Assembly (NCBI GenBank): GCA_033239525.1
Contig: BSYO01000014.1
Coordinates: 17,096,021 to 17,160,020, forward strand
DNA length: 64,000 bases
From: Nepenthes gracilis
Taxonomy: Eukaryota > Streptophyta > Magnoliopsida > Caryophyllales > Nepenthaceae
Reading direction: 5' to 3'
The notes under the pieces are model-generated. The model was not told the DNA's origin, ran no database searches, and saw only the letters and a program-made list of their open reading frames with translations. The translations under genes were made by a program, and so were the position numbers. Below, one piece after another: positions 34,351 through 46,420 of the stretch (positions within the stretch are counted from its first letter, which is position 1; each line of letters opens with the position of its first letter).

Positions 34351-35587
34351 TTGCGAAAGATTTCTGGAGTGCTTCGTGCTGCTAGGAAAAATCCGGAGTT
34401 GACTAAAGTCCGGAGTTGATTGAAGTCCGGGATTGGCAGCCTTCCGGAGTGGACAAGCCACCTGAGTGAACATTGACTGTCCAAAGTGATGTTGGAGTGA
34501 ATTTTGATTGGCTGAGATAACGCATTGCTGCCGGAGTGCTTAATTTAGGAGAGATTTTCGGAGTTCTTCATGCCACTAAGGAAAATTTGCGCTGAAATCC
34601 GAAGTTGATTAAAGTCCAGAGTTAGCCGAAGTCCGGAGTTGGTAGCCTTTCGGAGTGGATGAGTACTCCTGGGAGCCAGAGTGATTTTTGGAGCGAAGTG
34701 AAAATCAGTGGAATGGCTTTCATGGGCCAAATGCTTCGCTTCTGTGCAGGGAAAATCCGGAGTTGATTTTAAGAGCCGGAGTGGGCTGTGGCTGGAGTAG
34801 ATTTCAACCGACTGGTTGCATGACTACCCAAACCGGCAAAATACAAGTTGGATGCCAGAGTCAATCTCTGGGCAGGTTCACTAAGAAATGGTATGCCGGA
34901 GTGGTTCAAGGAGCCGATATGGACTTTGACTAGTTGAGCTATTGTCTGAATGAATATTGACTAGCTTGCTAACAGACAAAGCACCGGAGTGCTTGGCTGG
35001 TTTGTTGCGAAACTAAATGCCGGAGTGGATCAGGCTGGAGGAGACAGAAGTAAAGTGCCTTTGAACTCCGGATTTGTGTGAGAGGGAAATACTGGTATGT
35101 GGCCAAAGTGGTTGTCGCTGGAGAAGATGATGTTGAGCGCCAGTGGAGAGTGGTCCGGCCTTGGCGATGTCGTCGGTCATGGCGACAATCACAGACGGCG
35201 GGGACGGCTGTGATGGCAGCTCACGCGAGTGTCGTCGATGCCCTCCTCTTCTCTCCACCTCGCCTCATAATCCTCCAAAATTCTGGTCAATTATCACAAG
35301 TTTGCCACATGCAAACACAAGATCGGCATCTTCAAAGTGGAATGAAGGATTTACCCGCTTGGATTTATCAATTTTTCTCTGATGATGACGGCGACGTAGA
35401 CGGTGGCTCTCGCGCTGAAAGGCTTCGCGATTTCGCTCCACCTCTTCATATTGCGGCACAAAATCGGGGGAAATGTGGAGAAGGCTTCAACGGCGTCAGT
35501 TCTGGGCATCATTTCCTCCTGCGACGATGGTCGCCGTCGTTCTTCTCCCAATTTTTTTTTTTTTGGTTGGTTGCCTGCTGGATCGGG

Positions 35588-35800
35588 TTTATGGATTGGC
35601 ATTTGTGAGAGGAGATGCCGCTTAGAATCGGGCACCTATGAGAGAAACTGTCGGTTTGGGCAAAACCTGCTGAGTTGGCATTGGGACCGGGCATTTGTGA
35701 GAAAAGATGCCGCTTAGAATCGGGCACCTGTGAGAGAAACGGCCCGTTTGGGCAAAACCTGCTGAGTTGGCATTGGGACCGGGCATTTGTGAGAGAAAAT
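35588..35800 (-). repeat. 92-bp tandem duplication in the LARD
   Basis: GATGCCGCTTAGAATCGGGC occurs at 35612 and 35704, and GGCAAAACCTGCTGAGTTGG at 35659 and 35751, both 92 bp apart. A third partial unit precedes them. Confidence 0.85.
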
Positions 35801-36793
35801 GCTGGTTGGAATTGAAATCGGTTTTTTGTGAGAGGAAATGTCGGTTTGGATTTTTGTGCATGGTTTGAGGAATCAGAGAGAGGGCTTTGAAGAACACCGG
35901 TGAAGTTGTACAGGCAATGTCGCCAGGCACGGTGATGGCCGTCTAGCGACGGGATTGGTGGCAACGGCAGCTTACGTGAGCACCGTCAGTGCCTTCTTCT
36001 CTCTTTGATTTGAAGATTTTCTTCCGGTGATGGCGGTGATAGTGGCAGTGGTTCCTTGCGGCTATGATCTCCTTTCTCCATTCAAATCTCGGCACAAAAT
36101 TGGAGGGGAAATGGGAAGAAGGCATCACCCGCTTCAGATCTGGGTTACGCCTCCTCCGGCGACGGTGGTCGCTGCCTCTGCTAGCTTTGTCGCCTTCTTC
36201 CTCCTCTCTCCCCTCTTTCCTCTTTCTTTTCTGCTGCAGCGCTGAAATCCGATCTGCTTTTCTTTTCCGTTTTTTTTAATTGGTGAAAGCTAATGCCGGT
36301 TTGACTAGTCAAACCGGCCGTGGGAAAGAAATTTGAGCTGGTTTGACTAAGTCAAACCAGCCGTGGGCCAAATCTGGACCTTTTTTCCTTTTTTTTTTAT
36401 TATGTTGGAGACTAGTGTTGAGGAGAAGCCCCCAGTGTTTGACGACTATATCGTGCACACAAAAAGCCTGGAGTATTTCGGATGTATAATCTGCGCGAGT
36501 ATTGATCTCTTGCATGAAAAATGCCTGCCAATTTCTTTAAGGGTATTTGCAGAATCATTAGGAGTGGTGAGAGCGTCACTGGGCTTTGGCTTGGCTCTCC
36601 GACTTCTCCTTATTGGGAAATCGCGGAAGATAGGAAGTAGCCCCCAAACCCCAAGCGTTAACGCGCCAATGGCAGGGTGAGTACTGCCATCATTTGTTTA
36701 GAAAGTCGTCTAATTTCTCTGGTCGAAATGCTTACTATAAGTGCGTCAGTTTTATTTTTATGCTTTTTAGTGGTAAAACTTGCTTTTTGGCCG

Positions 36794-37485
36794 GTTCCCA
36801 CAGACGGCGCCAATGTTGCGTATCAGGAATACAGGTTATCATACGGATCAGGGACTGCAAATCGGATCTTCTTGCTAGTCGATCTGACGCGGATCCATCC
36901 TCCATAGCTTCAAACCTGAATCCTGCGCAACACAATTGAAAACGAGACGTCAGAGGTCGACGAAAATTGCTCCCACCGTAAACCCTCCGACGCTCAAGTC
37001 AGATGTCTTTCTAAGAATATAAAAAGATCAATAGATGATGCATGTGTGGTGGATTGAGAGTGGATGCGTCCTATTGATAGACGGCTTAGAAATGTGCCTC
37101 TGAAGGGATGTCCCTTGAAGGGAGATCTCTTGGAGGGAGAGGGAGGTCGTTTGGATGGGTTCCTGGAAAATTATTCTAGCCACTTGGGATGATGGAGGGC
37201 TGGCCTCCTTAAGATAGATTATCTCTCTGGCCATTTCTCTCAACTTCCTTTCTGGAAGTTTTCGGCCGTTTTCCTTGCGGTTCTCTCCCGTTCGTCCCCC
37301 CTTTATCTTCCTCTTTCCCTGTTGGGATGAAGTCTTTATATAATTGGAGGATTTTATCCATAGACAACCGCCTAAGATAAGAGAAGTGGCCACACTTATC
37401 CGTAACCAACCGCCGAAGATAACCGCCATCGGATTGGATAAAGTGGTTTGAACAGTTTTCTAGGCTGGGTATACTGTACCCATCA
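36794..37485 (-). repeat. PBS and 5' LTR of the LARD
   Basis: PBS (reverse complement TTGGCGCCGTCTGTGGGAAC) at about 36794-36813, then the 672-bp LTR 36814-37485. Nearly identical to 32148-32815, with a few short indels. Confidence 0.9.
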
Positions 37486-38037
37486 AGTTCAATTACTATA
37501 TTTATAATTATTTAAAATTTCATAATTATGGATTAAAAAAAACAGAATAACAATGCTCTACCCCCTTTTCAAATAACAATCAATTCAAGCATCTTTGAAT
37601 CAAAAATCAAACTCTTCTCTCCTCTGGTTAGTAAAACTGAACTGTGCCATCAAATTTCAAACTCTGACTTGTTATATATATTATATTTTTGGAAATTTCA
37701 AAATTCAAACAAGCCAAACAGTGCCCAATTCAAAGCGTTTGACCCTTGCTATTAATTAAAAAAAAAAAAAAAATCCAATCTGTGATCCACCCATAGAATA
37801 TACGGGATCTTAATAAAATTTCATCACTCAATCTGAGTTGACAATGGTGGCTCTGTCAAAAGTTCCACAGTAACCTGACATTGGGACCAAGTAAAGCTCG
37901 CCAACTCTTGAATCAAACATGAAACGTAGAATTAAATACAAACTGCTCATCTACTCCATTAAAGAAACAGTAAAAAACAGAGCAAAACTCCAAAAAATTG
38001 TATGACGCCTATTACGTATTCAATTTGAATTGTAAAA
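37486..38037. other. 3' flank of the ERF gene
   Basis: AT-rich; presumably holds the 3' UTR of the ERF gene. No other coding signal. Confidence 0.5.
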
Positions 38038-39835
38038 TTATCTAGATGAAGAAGAATGGCGACCCAAACTTGACCCCGGCGCCGCCTCCGTACCATCATC
38101 GCCACCGCTTCGATCACCTCTCTGTCTAAGCTGAGCCGCTGGAAGAGGAGGGGATGATGATGATGCAGAGGAAAGGGAAGCAGAGGAAGCGAGAGACGAC
38201 GATAATGGAGATAGCGGTGGCGGTGGTGCTGGCGGAGGAGAAGAGAGAGAATGTAAAGCCATTGAAGGTGACATCATGATTTCATCCAATAAACTCATGG
38301 GCTGCCTTCTTTGTAGATCGATTGAGCTCATAGCGTGAATGCCTGAATAATGCACATTCAAATACCCCTGTACCTGCTGAAACTGTTGCAGACTCTGAGC
38401 TTGAGCCGATGCTTGACTGTTTCCAGGGCCGACCAAAAGGGCCGTCGGAGAATGGGAAACGGGCAACTGGGTCGCCGGAGGATTGTCCAGATTCGGCCTG
38501 AGAGTGGCATTTTCCGGGAAGTTGAGCTTGGCTTTGCTGCCTCTGAACTTGAGCGCTGCTTCATCGTAAGCTCTCGCTGCTGCTTCAGCTGTGTTGTATG
38601 TTCCTAGCCAAACTCTCGCAGCTTTGTGGGGATCTCTAATTTCAGCTGCCCACTTACCCCATGGCCTCTGCCTCACACCTCTGTATTTCCTCCCCTGCTC
38701 TCCTTCTCCTCCTCCTCCTTGAGTGGATCCGCACGTCGGAGAGAAAGTGAATGCAGCAGACGCTGGAGGGATAGCGAAGCTGGGCCCTACGATGGAGCTC
38801 GATGATCCTTCTCCAACTGTAGACATTGAAAATCATCAAAAAATTTCAAATGGCGTTGCTTTTTCATGGCTTTTTTAAAATCATGTTATGTGAACGGTGA
38901 TTTTTGTACCAGCTGCACAGTGTTTTATTGAAATCAATTTATTGAAGAAAAAATATTGTCACCGAGTTAACTAATGCAAATGGATGTATAAAAGCACTGG
39001 TTTATATAAGTCAGCTGCAGATGAATGAGCTGATTAATATGTGTTTAATGTAATGTTATAAATATTGATAACACGTGTACTTAATTTAAGAACAATGCTT
39101 ACTTTAATATAGAAACTAAATAATAAAATGGGTAATTATCTTCGTTTAAGTAATGACATATATAACATATGATATGCATGCATTAGTATACAAGTAGTGT
39201 TACTATTTATATATGTAAATAACCACAGAATGACAAGGAATTTCTTGATGTACTCTTTTGTGAGTGATTAATTTTTGCAATGAGTACCACTATCTTCATT
39301 TATATACGAGGATTAATGGATGAGAAAAATAAATAAATGCATAAATAAATCCACAGGGAGGGAGGGAGGGAGATTCTGCTATTGCTCGTGTATGAAGCTA
39401 ACCTTTGACGGGTGATTCAGTCTTCACCTCCGTATTAATTCTGAAATCAGAAAACGTTGTACTGCAATCTCTTGCTCCGCCAGCTGATTCAAACACCCTT
39501 GGACCACCTCCGCCGACCTCTTCACGTCTTCTCTTCTCCCCAGCTCCAACACCCCATGACGAAGACGCACCGCCGCCGCCGCCACCGAATGAACTAGAAG
39601 CAATAGGATTAACAGAAAAACCACTCGAAGGATCAGTACTCAGCTGGTCATTAACTGGATCAGGCTCGCCGGCAACCACACGGGTCAGAGCAGAAACCAT
39701 CTCGAACATCTCCCTCTCTCGGCTATACCCAGCTGGCAGTATCGAGGACAACATCTCCGACGTTGACCCTTCTACCTGATCCCTCTCATCCTCAGAATAA
39801 TCTTTCCTTGGTTGCGCCACCTTCAGCACACACAT
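38038..39835 (-). CDS. AP2/ERF transcription factor, group X (ERF110/ABR1-like)
   Basis: Two exons: 39403-39835 and 38038-38816, intron 38817-39402 (donor AAAG|GTTAGC, acceptor TCTACAG|TT), giving 403 residues. The AP2 domain (about residues 188-247) has [19 protein letters not shown], then [20 protein letters not shown] and [13 protein letters not shown], with the Ala and Asp typical of the ERF subfamily. It binds GCC-box DNA in the nucleus. The N-terminus [12 protein letters not shown] and [20 protein letters not shown] are group X (B-4) signatures, shared with Arabidopsis ERF110/ABR1. I chose the ATG at 39833-39835 because MCVLKVA is the family start and a TATA-like box lies about 110 bp upstream; an in-frame ATG at 39916 would add 27 residues. 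The C-terminal third is Ser/Pro-rich, low complexity. Looks intact. Confidence 0.93.
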
Positions 39836-39945
39836 GTAACTCTCCGTTTTCGTCAATGGAAGAAGCTGAAGAGTTCTGCAGAGCGACCCAGCTCTCTCTT
39901 CTTTCTTAATGCACAATCTTTTCCGGGGTTGACAGTCATATGTGG

Positions 39946-39952
39946 ATTTATA
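39946..39952 (-). promoter_or_regulatory. TATA box of the ERF gene
   Basis: Minus-strand TATAAAT about 110 bp upstream of the MCVLKVA start codon. A W-box core (TTGAC, plus 39929-39933) lies just downstream of it. Confidence 0.5.
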
Positions 39953-41996
39953 TTACGATGGGGATCGCCCTCTCGGTTTAAGTTTTGTGCGAGTCAATAC
40001 TGATCATTTTCTTTTCGCCGCCACGGAAGAGTTTGAGTTGATAGTTATCCGTTTTTGTTTCTGGCAGCTTCAATATGAAGGAATTGTAACAGAGAAAGGA
40101 GTGAACACAGACAAAAAAAAGGGAACATAAGAAGGAAAAAAAAAAAACAATTGAGCTTTCTGGTGGGAATTTGACAAGTTGGATTTGGCTTTCTGGTGGC
40201 GGTGCTGGTATCCTCAGAAAAAAAAGTTTTTGATTTTTATTTTTTTTGTTTTTTTTAATTTTCTTTTTAAAAAAATACTAAATCTAACGGTTAAAATAGA
40301 TATTGGAAGAGCTGAAACGCATACGCTCGTGCCGCACAGGATTAACCCTGCCCACCCCCCGGGTTGTGAAACGAGGAGGGCTGCAACGTGCTTCCCGCGG
40401 TGCAGCCCGTTTGACTTCCACGCAGCAGTCGGATAGAGAAATTCGACGGCAGCTTATATATGTATTAAAATAAATAATTTAATATTATTTTTTTATTTTG
40501 ATATTTGATTTTAAAAATAAAACAATTTATTATTTTTTAAAATTTTTTTACTTTTTTATAAAAAAATAATAAGGCTGTAAAATTTTTCATCCGACGGCCA
40601 AATTCACGTCGTATGCGTCTCACAAACCCACCCACCCACCCACCCGGCGGTTGTATTGTATTACTTTTTTATTTGAACCTCATTCCCCGGTTGTATTGTA
40701 TTACTTTTTTATTTGAACCTCACTTTAATTGTGTTTTTTGTATTACTTTTTTATTTGAACCTCATTTTAATTGTGTTTTTTGTTTTATATTTTTTTAATA
40801 AAACAAATATACATAGTCTCCTATTTGTATAATAAAATTTTAATAATACAAAAAATTATATAATAAATATATTTAAAAGTAAATATTTTTTTATAATTTT
40901 TAAATTTTATTTATATAATAATATTTTTAAATACGTAATTATAAAATTATTATTTTATAAATTTATAAAATATAATCCTGCTTATACAATAATATTTTAA
41001 AATATATAATTATAAAATTATTATTTTATAAGTTTGTAAAATATAATCATATTTAATAAATATTTTAAAATATATAATTATAAAATTATTATTGTATAAA
41101 TTTATAAAATATAAATATAAATATATATATATATTTAAATAAATAATAAAAATTTAGTCTAATTTACAATCAAATTTATTTATATTTTCTTATTTTTTTA
41201 TAAGTTAGTATCTTATAAGAAATTAAAAAAAAAAATAAAACTTGAAAAAGACAGGATTAACCCTCTACCCATTAGATTAAATTTAATAGTTGGAGAACGC
41301 GGCATAACCTCCCTTCCTGGAGTATGTATTTATATATTAAATACGAAATTATTATTAGAATATACGGTAAATATAGTTTAATAATAATTTTTTATTATTT
41401 AATTATTGATTAGATAATACTAAATAATTTTTTAAATGCGTGATTATATTAATTAAACATAGTGAATTAATGTGACGGCCAGAACGGATCCCGTGTGAAA
41501 GTCAAATTCGGATTATACCGGGGGAAGCATCGTCGATGCTTACCTCAGGTGCGTTTAAACGAGGCGGTTCGGGAGAGGGGAGGCGAACGGCCGACATCAA
41601 AGCCGGCCTAATTTTTAATTTAAGAGATGATAAATATTTTGTCAATATATAATTTTTAAAAAAATTTGTATACGTGGATAGATAAGTGGACTTTTCAAAA
41701 TTTTTAGTTTTTTTTTTCTAAGATGCTTTTTAAATAATTAAAAAAACTATAAAATAAGTATTTTTTTAAACTATAATAGTAAATACGTTTTTTAATTATA
41801 AAAAAATTGTGCATTGATAAAATAATTTTTCACCACACAGATGAAAAAAATAAGTACTTTTTTTATTTTATATTGACAGTTCGTATTTAACTTTTATGTT
41901 AGAAGTTAATTTGATTATTTATTATTTATTAATATATTGATTTCATATTTTTTTAAATATGACATACAAAATTATTTGGAGAAATAGTTTTGTTTG
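39953..41996. other. ERF upstream region and AT-rich spacer
   Basis: Contains the ERF promoter, a CCCA run near 40627-40645, a short tandem repeat (40649-40790), then about 1.2 kb of AT-rich sequence. No gene seen. Confidence 0.5.
40649..40790 (+). repeat. 40-42 bp tandem repeat
   Basis: Three copies of TTGTATTGTATTACTTTTTTATTTGAACCTCA-type units; TTACTTTTTT at 40661, 40701 and 40743. Confidence 0.85.
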
Positions 41997-43235
41997 TGAT
42001 GGAAGTCAATAATGCGATAAGAAAGAGACAATAACTAGATCAAAGAAGGCCAATCAACATTTTTACGGCTAATAAGACGCGCCGTGAACCAAAGCCTGAT
42101 GATGGTTAACGTTTGCGTTGACCGTCTTTGGCGGCCAACTTGCTTTCGCTGACGGTCAATCAATATTGACCGTCTTTTAGGCGAACTTGATTGGGTCTTT
42201 TAGAGGCTTTCTTACACTGATGGTGGCCTATTCCATTCTCGGCCCGCACTTCATTGATTGATTGCGCAAATGGCTTCTCCTTCGTTTTCCACGGCGCGCA
42301 ACACGCTACGGTCAACTCAGGCGCGACCGTCTGCGCTTTATATATTGGGCCCAAATGACGCCCTTCTACAGTAATGGGCTTGCTCCGTTTATGCCCACCA
42401 GTCATTAAAAGGCCAACCACGATCCTCCAAGGATATTCCACGATCTCAAAATGAATATCAACAAGATTTGCGCCCTTCAAAGAAGGAAAGCGCCAGATCT
42501 TTCCAATTCCTTGCCAGCCAAGGAACTCCAACGGTAACATACTGGGGAAGAAAGAAACTAACTTGGAAAGTTATTGGCCGTCTCAGAAGGAAACAATCCT
42601 CCACAACCTGGCAACAGGCATCAACCTCCAAAAGGAAGGCCAGCAGCAGATCACGAGGACGATCACTCCTTCCAAAGAAGGAGGATCGCCATCTTTACCA
42701 TAAAAAAGGCCCTGGGTTCACCATCCAGGGCATGCTTTCATTGATGCTCTCTTGGATGCTCTCTTGCCTGCTTTCTTCCATACTTACGAACGCTCTCATT
42801 CAGGCTTTCTTCCATACTTTCATCAGCAGACACCTCTTGAGATACTGAATTGCGTATACTTTCTGGGACGATTGAGAGCTCACAGAAGCCTGCCTTCTCT
42901 GCCACCTTTGTTCTCCCAGAAAATCCTAAGGCAACAAGTGTGCCCTCACGGCCGTTTACTGCCTTCCTACCTTCCAGATTCAAAAAGACCTCGCATCTCT
43001 CTTACATCTGGATCAAACACTTAAACTCACTCTCTTTATTTTCAGTTTCTTCCTTTGAAGACTATATTACTGACTTGAACGTCGGAGTATTTTCGGTGGG
43101 ATAACTTTCCACCGATAACGCTGACCTCTTGTCTTTTTTAGTGGTGTGCGAGATTCGTGCTTCATGAACGGGAGGCTGGTTCAAACCATCCAGAAGAATC
43201 CAAATCTGTTCGAAGTCGGATCCAGGTACGCATCA
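41997..43235 (+). mobile_element. Solo LTR (Tat-like Gypsy), 1.24 kb
   Basis: Starts TGATGGAAGTC, ends GTACGCATCA, and is flanked by perfect GTTTG direct repeats (41992-41996 and 43236-43240). It contains W-box pairs GGTTAAC..GTTGACC (42104-42123) and GGTCAAT..ATTGACC (42154-42171) and a U5 block (CTTGAACGTCGGAGTATTTT, CGGTGGGATAACTTTCCACC, TGGTGTGCGAGATTC). No internal domains or PBS follow, so the element was reduced by LTR-LTR recombination. Confidence 0.9.
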
Positions 43236-43603
43236 GTTTGACTTTGAAATAAATAGTTAAAAGCTGACTTTATTTGATCTACAAAATTAAATGAGGATAA
43301 TTGTTATAGAATACAAAGAGTAATTCTTTTTGGTTTTACATTATATATTGATGCGTCCCTAGTTTCGATTGTAGTACGGATTAGACAGCCTTCGAATCTT
43401 CCACTGCGAATCGATCTGGATCGGATTCAATTTTCATTGCTAGTAATCTGAAACTTGCACAACACAAAGTACAAATAAGAGGTTAGAGAACGGTAAGAGG
43501 TTATCTCACTGTAAACACTCCGACGCTCAAGGGAGGAGGAATGCACACTTAGGGATAAATGTGACGATAATGTAAGGATGCAGGAAGGAGGGGAGTGTTA
43601 GTG

Positions 43604-44410
43604 GGATGTATTTGGAGGACTTGGCTCTATAGGTGCACTTGGCTGAGGGGTGGCTCACTATATGGAGGATTGAGCTCTGAGAGTACGCCCGACTGAGGGG
43701 TGGCTCCCTGAGTAGAGGATTGAGCTCCGAGGGTACGCCCCACTAAGGGACGACTCACTAGCCAGATGACTGAGCTCCGATGGTGTGTTTGATTGAGGGA
43801 CGACTTATTAGATGGAGGATTGAGTTCCGAAGATGTGCTCGGTTGAGGGGCGGCTCATTAGGCGGAGAACTGAGCTCCGATGGTGCGTTCGGCCGACGAG
43901 TGGCTCACTAGATGGAGGACTGAGTTCCGAGGGTGCGCTCGTCTAAGGGGCAACTCACTAGATGGAGAACTAAGCTCCGAAGGTACGTCAAGCTGAAGTG
44001 CGGCTCATTAAATGGAGGATTGAGTTCCGAAGGTATGATCGGTTGAGCGACGGCTCACTAGATGGAAGATTGAACTCTTAGGGTGCGCTCGACTAATGAG
44101 TGACTCACTAAGCAGAGGATTCAGCTCCGAGGGTGTGCCCGGTTGAGGGACAGTTCACTAGGAGAAGGATTGAGTTCCAAGGGTATGTTCGGCTGAGGGG
44201 CGACTCACTAGATAGAGGATTGAACTCCGAAAGTACGCCCAACTCAGGGGCGGCTCACTAGGCGGAGGATTGAGTTACGATGATGCGCTTGATTGAGAGG
44301 CGACTCACTAGATAGAAGATTGAGATTCAAAAATATGATTGGCTGAGGGACGGCTCACTAGATGGAGAACTAAGCTCCAAAGGCACGCCCGGCTGATGGG
44401 AGGCCTGGAG
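43604..44410 (-). repeat. 50-bp tandem array, about 16 copies
   Basis: Units of the form CTCACTAGATGGAGGATTGA-GCTCCGAGGGTGCGCTCGGT-TGAGGGGCGG recur every 50 bp (for example at 43654, 43704 and 43754, to about 44360). Sequence varies by 10-25 percent between units while length is almost constant. Confidence 0.9.
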
Positions 44411-44579
44411 ATGTGCTCGCTTGGGGGCAAGACGGCATGTCCACAAGCCTCGATGATATTCGGGAGATTAGTAGAATGTGCTGGGATAAGCGCGAAGCCC
44501 ATTGGGCCCCGTCCACCTGGGTTGTCCCTGTTGGGCGATGAATATGGAGTCACCCAGGACCAAACGGGTTAAATGAACA

Positions 44580-45340
44580 GGGCGGAAGATGCTGGACGGC
44601 ACTTTTGGGGGAGCTCCGTACTGCGTTTTGCTAAGGGCTCCGTTGCCGGGTAGCTTTTTAAGGAGCTCTATTCCCTATTCTGTTTAAGAGAGTTGAACTC
44701 CATTTACGGGGCACCATCAGACTTTGTCAATGGCATAGCTGGGCGACGATCTCTGAGGTCTCTACGGCACTAGGTCTGGCCAAGAACTTCGGGGAACCAT
44801 GGGCACCGACTCTATCTTCCCTGATTTGAAGATGGGGCAGCTAAGTGACACTATCTGAGAGCTCCTCCGCTCTTTGCTTGATTGAGAACTTCAGAAAGTC
44901 ACGGACGCCATTGATGAGGAGCTTGGAGCTCCCTGTTCGTCTGATGTGGATGACGGTTGGGCTCCATTTCAGGGATTCGGCCTCATATTTCGTTCTGCTA
45001 AGAGGTTCTAGACTCCATTTTGGGGGGAGATGCGCCGAGTGCTTTGGCTGCAATTGAAGGTGCTCCTAGCTCTGCTTGGTGAGAGCATTTGGGCATCATT
45101 GTTGAGCGCCCCAAACGCTGGTTCGTTTTAAGTTGATGGAGAATCGCCAGATGTCGTTGATGGGAGAGCCCTATGCTCTGTCCTGCTAAAAAGAGAGCAG
45201 AGGGATTGGGCGTCATTTCTGGAAAAGCTCTGTGCTCTGTTCCAGTGAGAGCACCTGAACGCCATTTTGGAAGAGCTTCATGCTCTGTTCGGCGATCACA
45301 CTTAGACGCCATCGTGGAAGGGCTTCGAGCCCTATTCCAT
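44580..45340 (-). repeat. About 60-bp degenerate tandem array
   Basis: Repeated modules containing GAGCTC(C/T)GTGCTCTGTTC, GAGAGCA and GGGCGCCATTTTGG-like pieces; spacing about 60 bp and strong divergence. It follows the 50-bp array directly. Confidence 0.6.
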
Positions 45341-45466
45341 CAACAACGGGGACAAGAGAGCAGGTGTTGGGTTATGGGTCACTCCCGTGTGGGCCCATAT
45401 ATTCTTGATGAGGCGGATGGAGGTCCATATCCTCACCGCATGGAGAGATGTCAAGTTGGCTAGATG

Positions 45467-45630
45467 CTCGAGCGGTTTTTCCAGAATGGCCGACGCTTGC
45501 TATGTGCTCGAGAGGGGCTCGAGCGGTTTTTCCAGAATGTAGCCCGCTCGATATCCGCTCAAGAGGCGCTCGAGCGGATTTTCCAAAAGGAGGGCCACTC
45601 GCTAGCCGCTCGAGAGGTGCTCGGCGATGG
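45467..45630 (-). repeat. 51-bp tandem repeat
   Basis: CTCGAGCGGTTTTTCCAGAAT-type units at 45467, 45518 and 45569 (51-bp period), with a partial fourth (GCCGCTCGAGAGG). Confidence 0.8.
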
Positions 45631-46420
45631 CCTGCTCGCCGCTTGGCCGCCGAGCTTTCAGCGGGCGGTAATATAAAACGCGGGACTTTTATTTTTAAGG
45701 TTATGCAAACACTTTGAGCACCGTTCCAGAGAAGAGAAAAAAGAGAAAAGAGAGAGAAGAAGAAGAGGAAGAATTGAGCTTCCGTTCGAGTTTTCAATCA
45801 AGTTTCAGTCTTCGGTGATCCCACGTACGAGATTCTCGCTGCCGTGAAGAACGTCTCCCGGGTTCCATCTCTTCTCTTATAATTTATACTTTTTGTACGG
45901 GCTGTCCACCATCAGTTGTTGTTTTATTTCGTGATTTGGGGTTTGTGTAACCGGTCCAATCACATTAGTGAAAATTTTGGACTCCGTGTCCGTGGTTTTT
46001 TCCCTCCTTTTTTAGGGAGTTTTCCACGTAAAAATCTTGTCTTTCTTGTTTGTGTGTGTTGTTTGTGTGCTTGACTTCGCCTATCACGTATTTTATCACG
46101 GTTCAAATAAGCTTTTATATCTAACAGCAAGGCGCTCTCAAATGGGCTTCGAGACGCTTCACTTCGTTGTTGAGCGGCGAACTGGAGCAGGGGGGCAAGG
46201 GCGCTGCTTTTGGGAGGATTTTTTGCCCGATTCTTGGATGCTTTCTCCTTGTTTGCTACACCCCTTTTATCAAGAGAGGTAATGAAAATTATTTCGCCAA
46301 TAGGAGTTCTATTTTTCCCACCAGAGGAATTTCTCCTGCCAAAATGAAAATTTTTCTTGCCACGACGAAGCTTCCTTGCTACACTTTGAGTTTTGGGTCG
46401 ACCCACGATATTGGATCCAT

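Larger units (their letters stand above)
32148..37485 (-). mobile_element. Non-coding LTR retrotransposon (LARD), complete
   Basis: Direct repeats 32148-32815 and 36814-37485 begin TGTTGCG and end CCCATCA on the plus strand. The PBS lies left of the right-hand copy (reverse complement TTGGCGCCGTCTGTGGGAAC at about 36794-36813), so the element is in minus orientation and 36814-37485 is its 5' LTR. The PPT is at 32816-32838 (minus GGCATGGGGGGCTAA). The flanks are AGTTC on both sides (32143-32147, 37486-37490), a perfect target-site duplication. The 4-kb interior has no gag or pol; it holds three sets of tandem repeats and low-similarity internal duplications. LTRs are very similar, so this is a fairly recent insertion that must have used proteins in trans. 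Confidence 0.9.
43349..46420 (-). repeat. Large LTR-like segment with tandem arrays (minus)
   Basis: The left end (43349, TGATGCGTCCC) followed by plus-strand CACTGTAAACACTCCGACGCTC near 43510 is a minus-oriented U5 block like that of the LARD. The right end near 46420 reads GGATCCATCA followed by CTATCCTCCCATGCCGAGTAG, matching the LTR end plus PPT/hairpin region of the LARD. If both belong to one LTR it is about 3.1 kb and holds three tandem arrays. No partner LTR is in the window. It may instead be two separate relics. Confidence 0.4.

Noticed and set aside
35078..36279. Several 70-176 residue open stretches inside the LARD
   Set aside because: They arise from GC-rich repeated sequence, are low complexity, overlap on both strands and match no retroelement or plant domain I know.
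45700..46127. Copia-like LTR end (TTTTCCACGTAAAAATCTTG ... ATATCTAACA)
   Set aside because: The U5-like motif is suggestive, but I found no start, PBS, target-site duplication or partner, so I do not annotate it separately.
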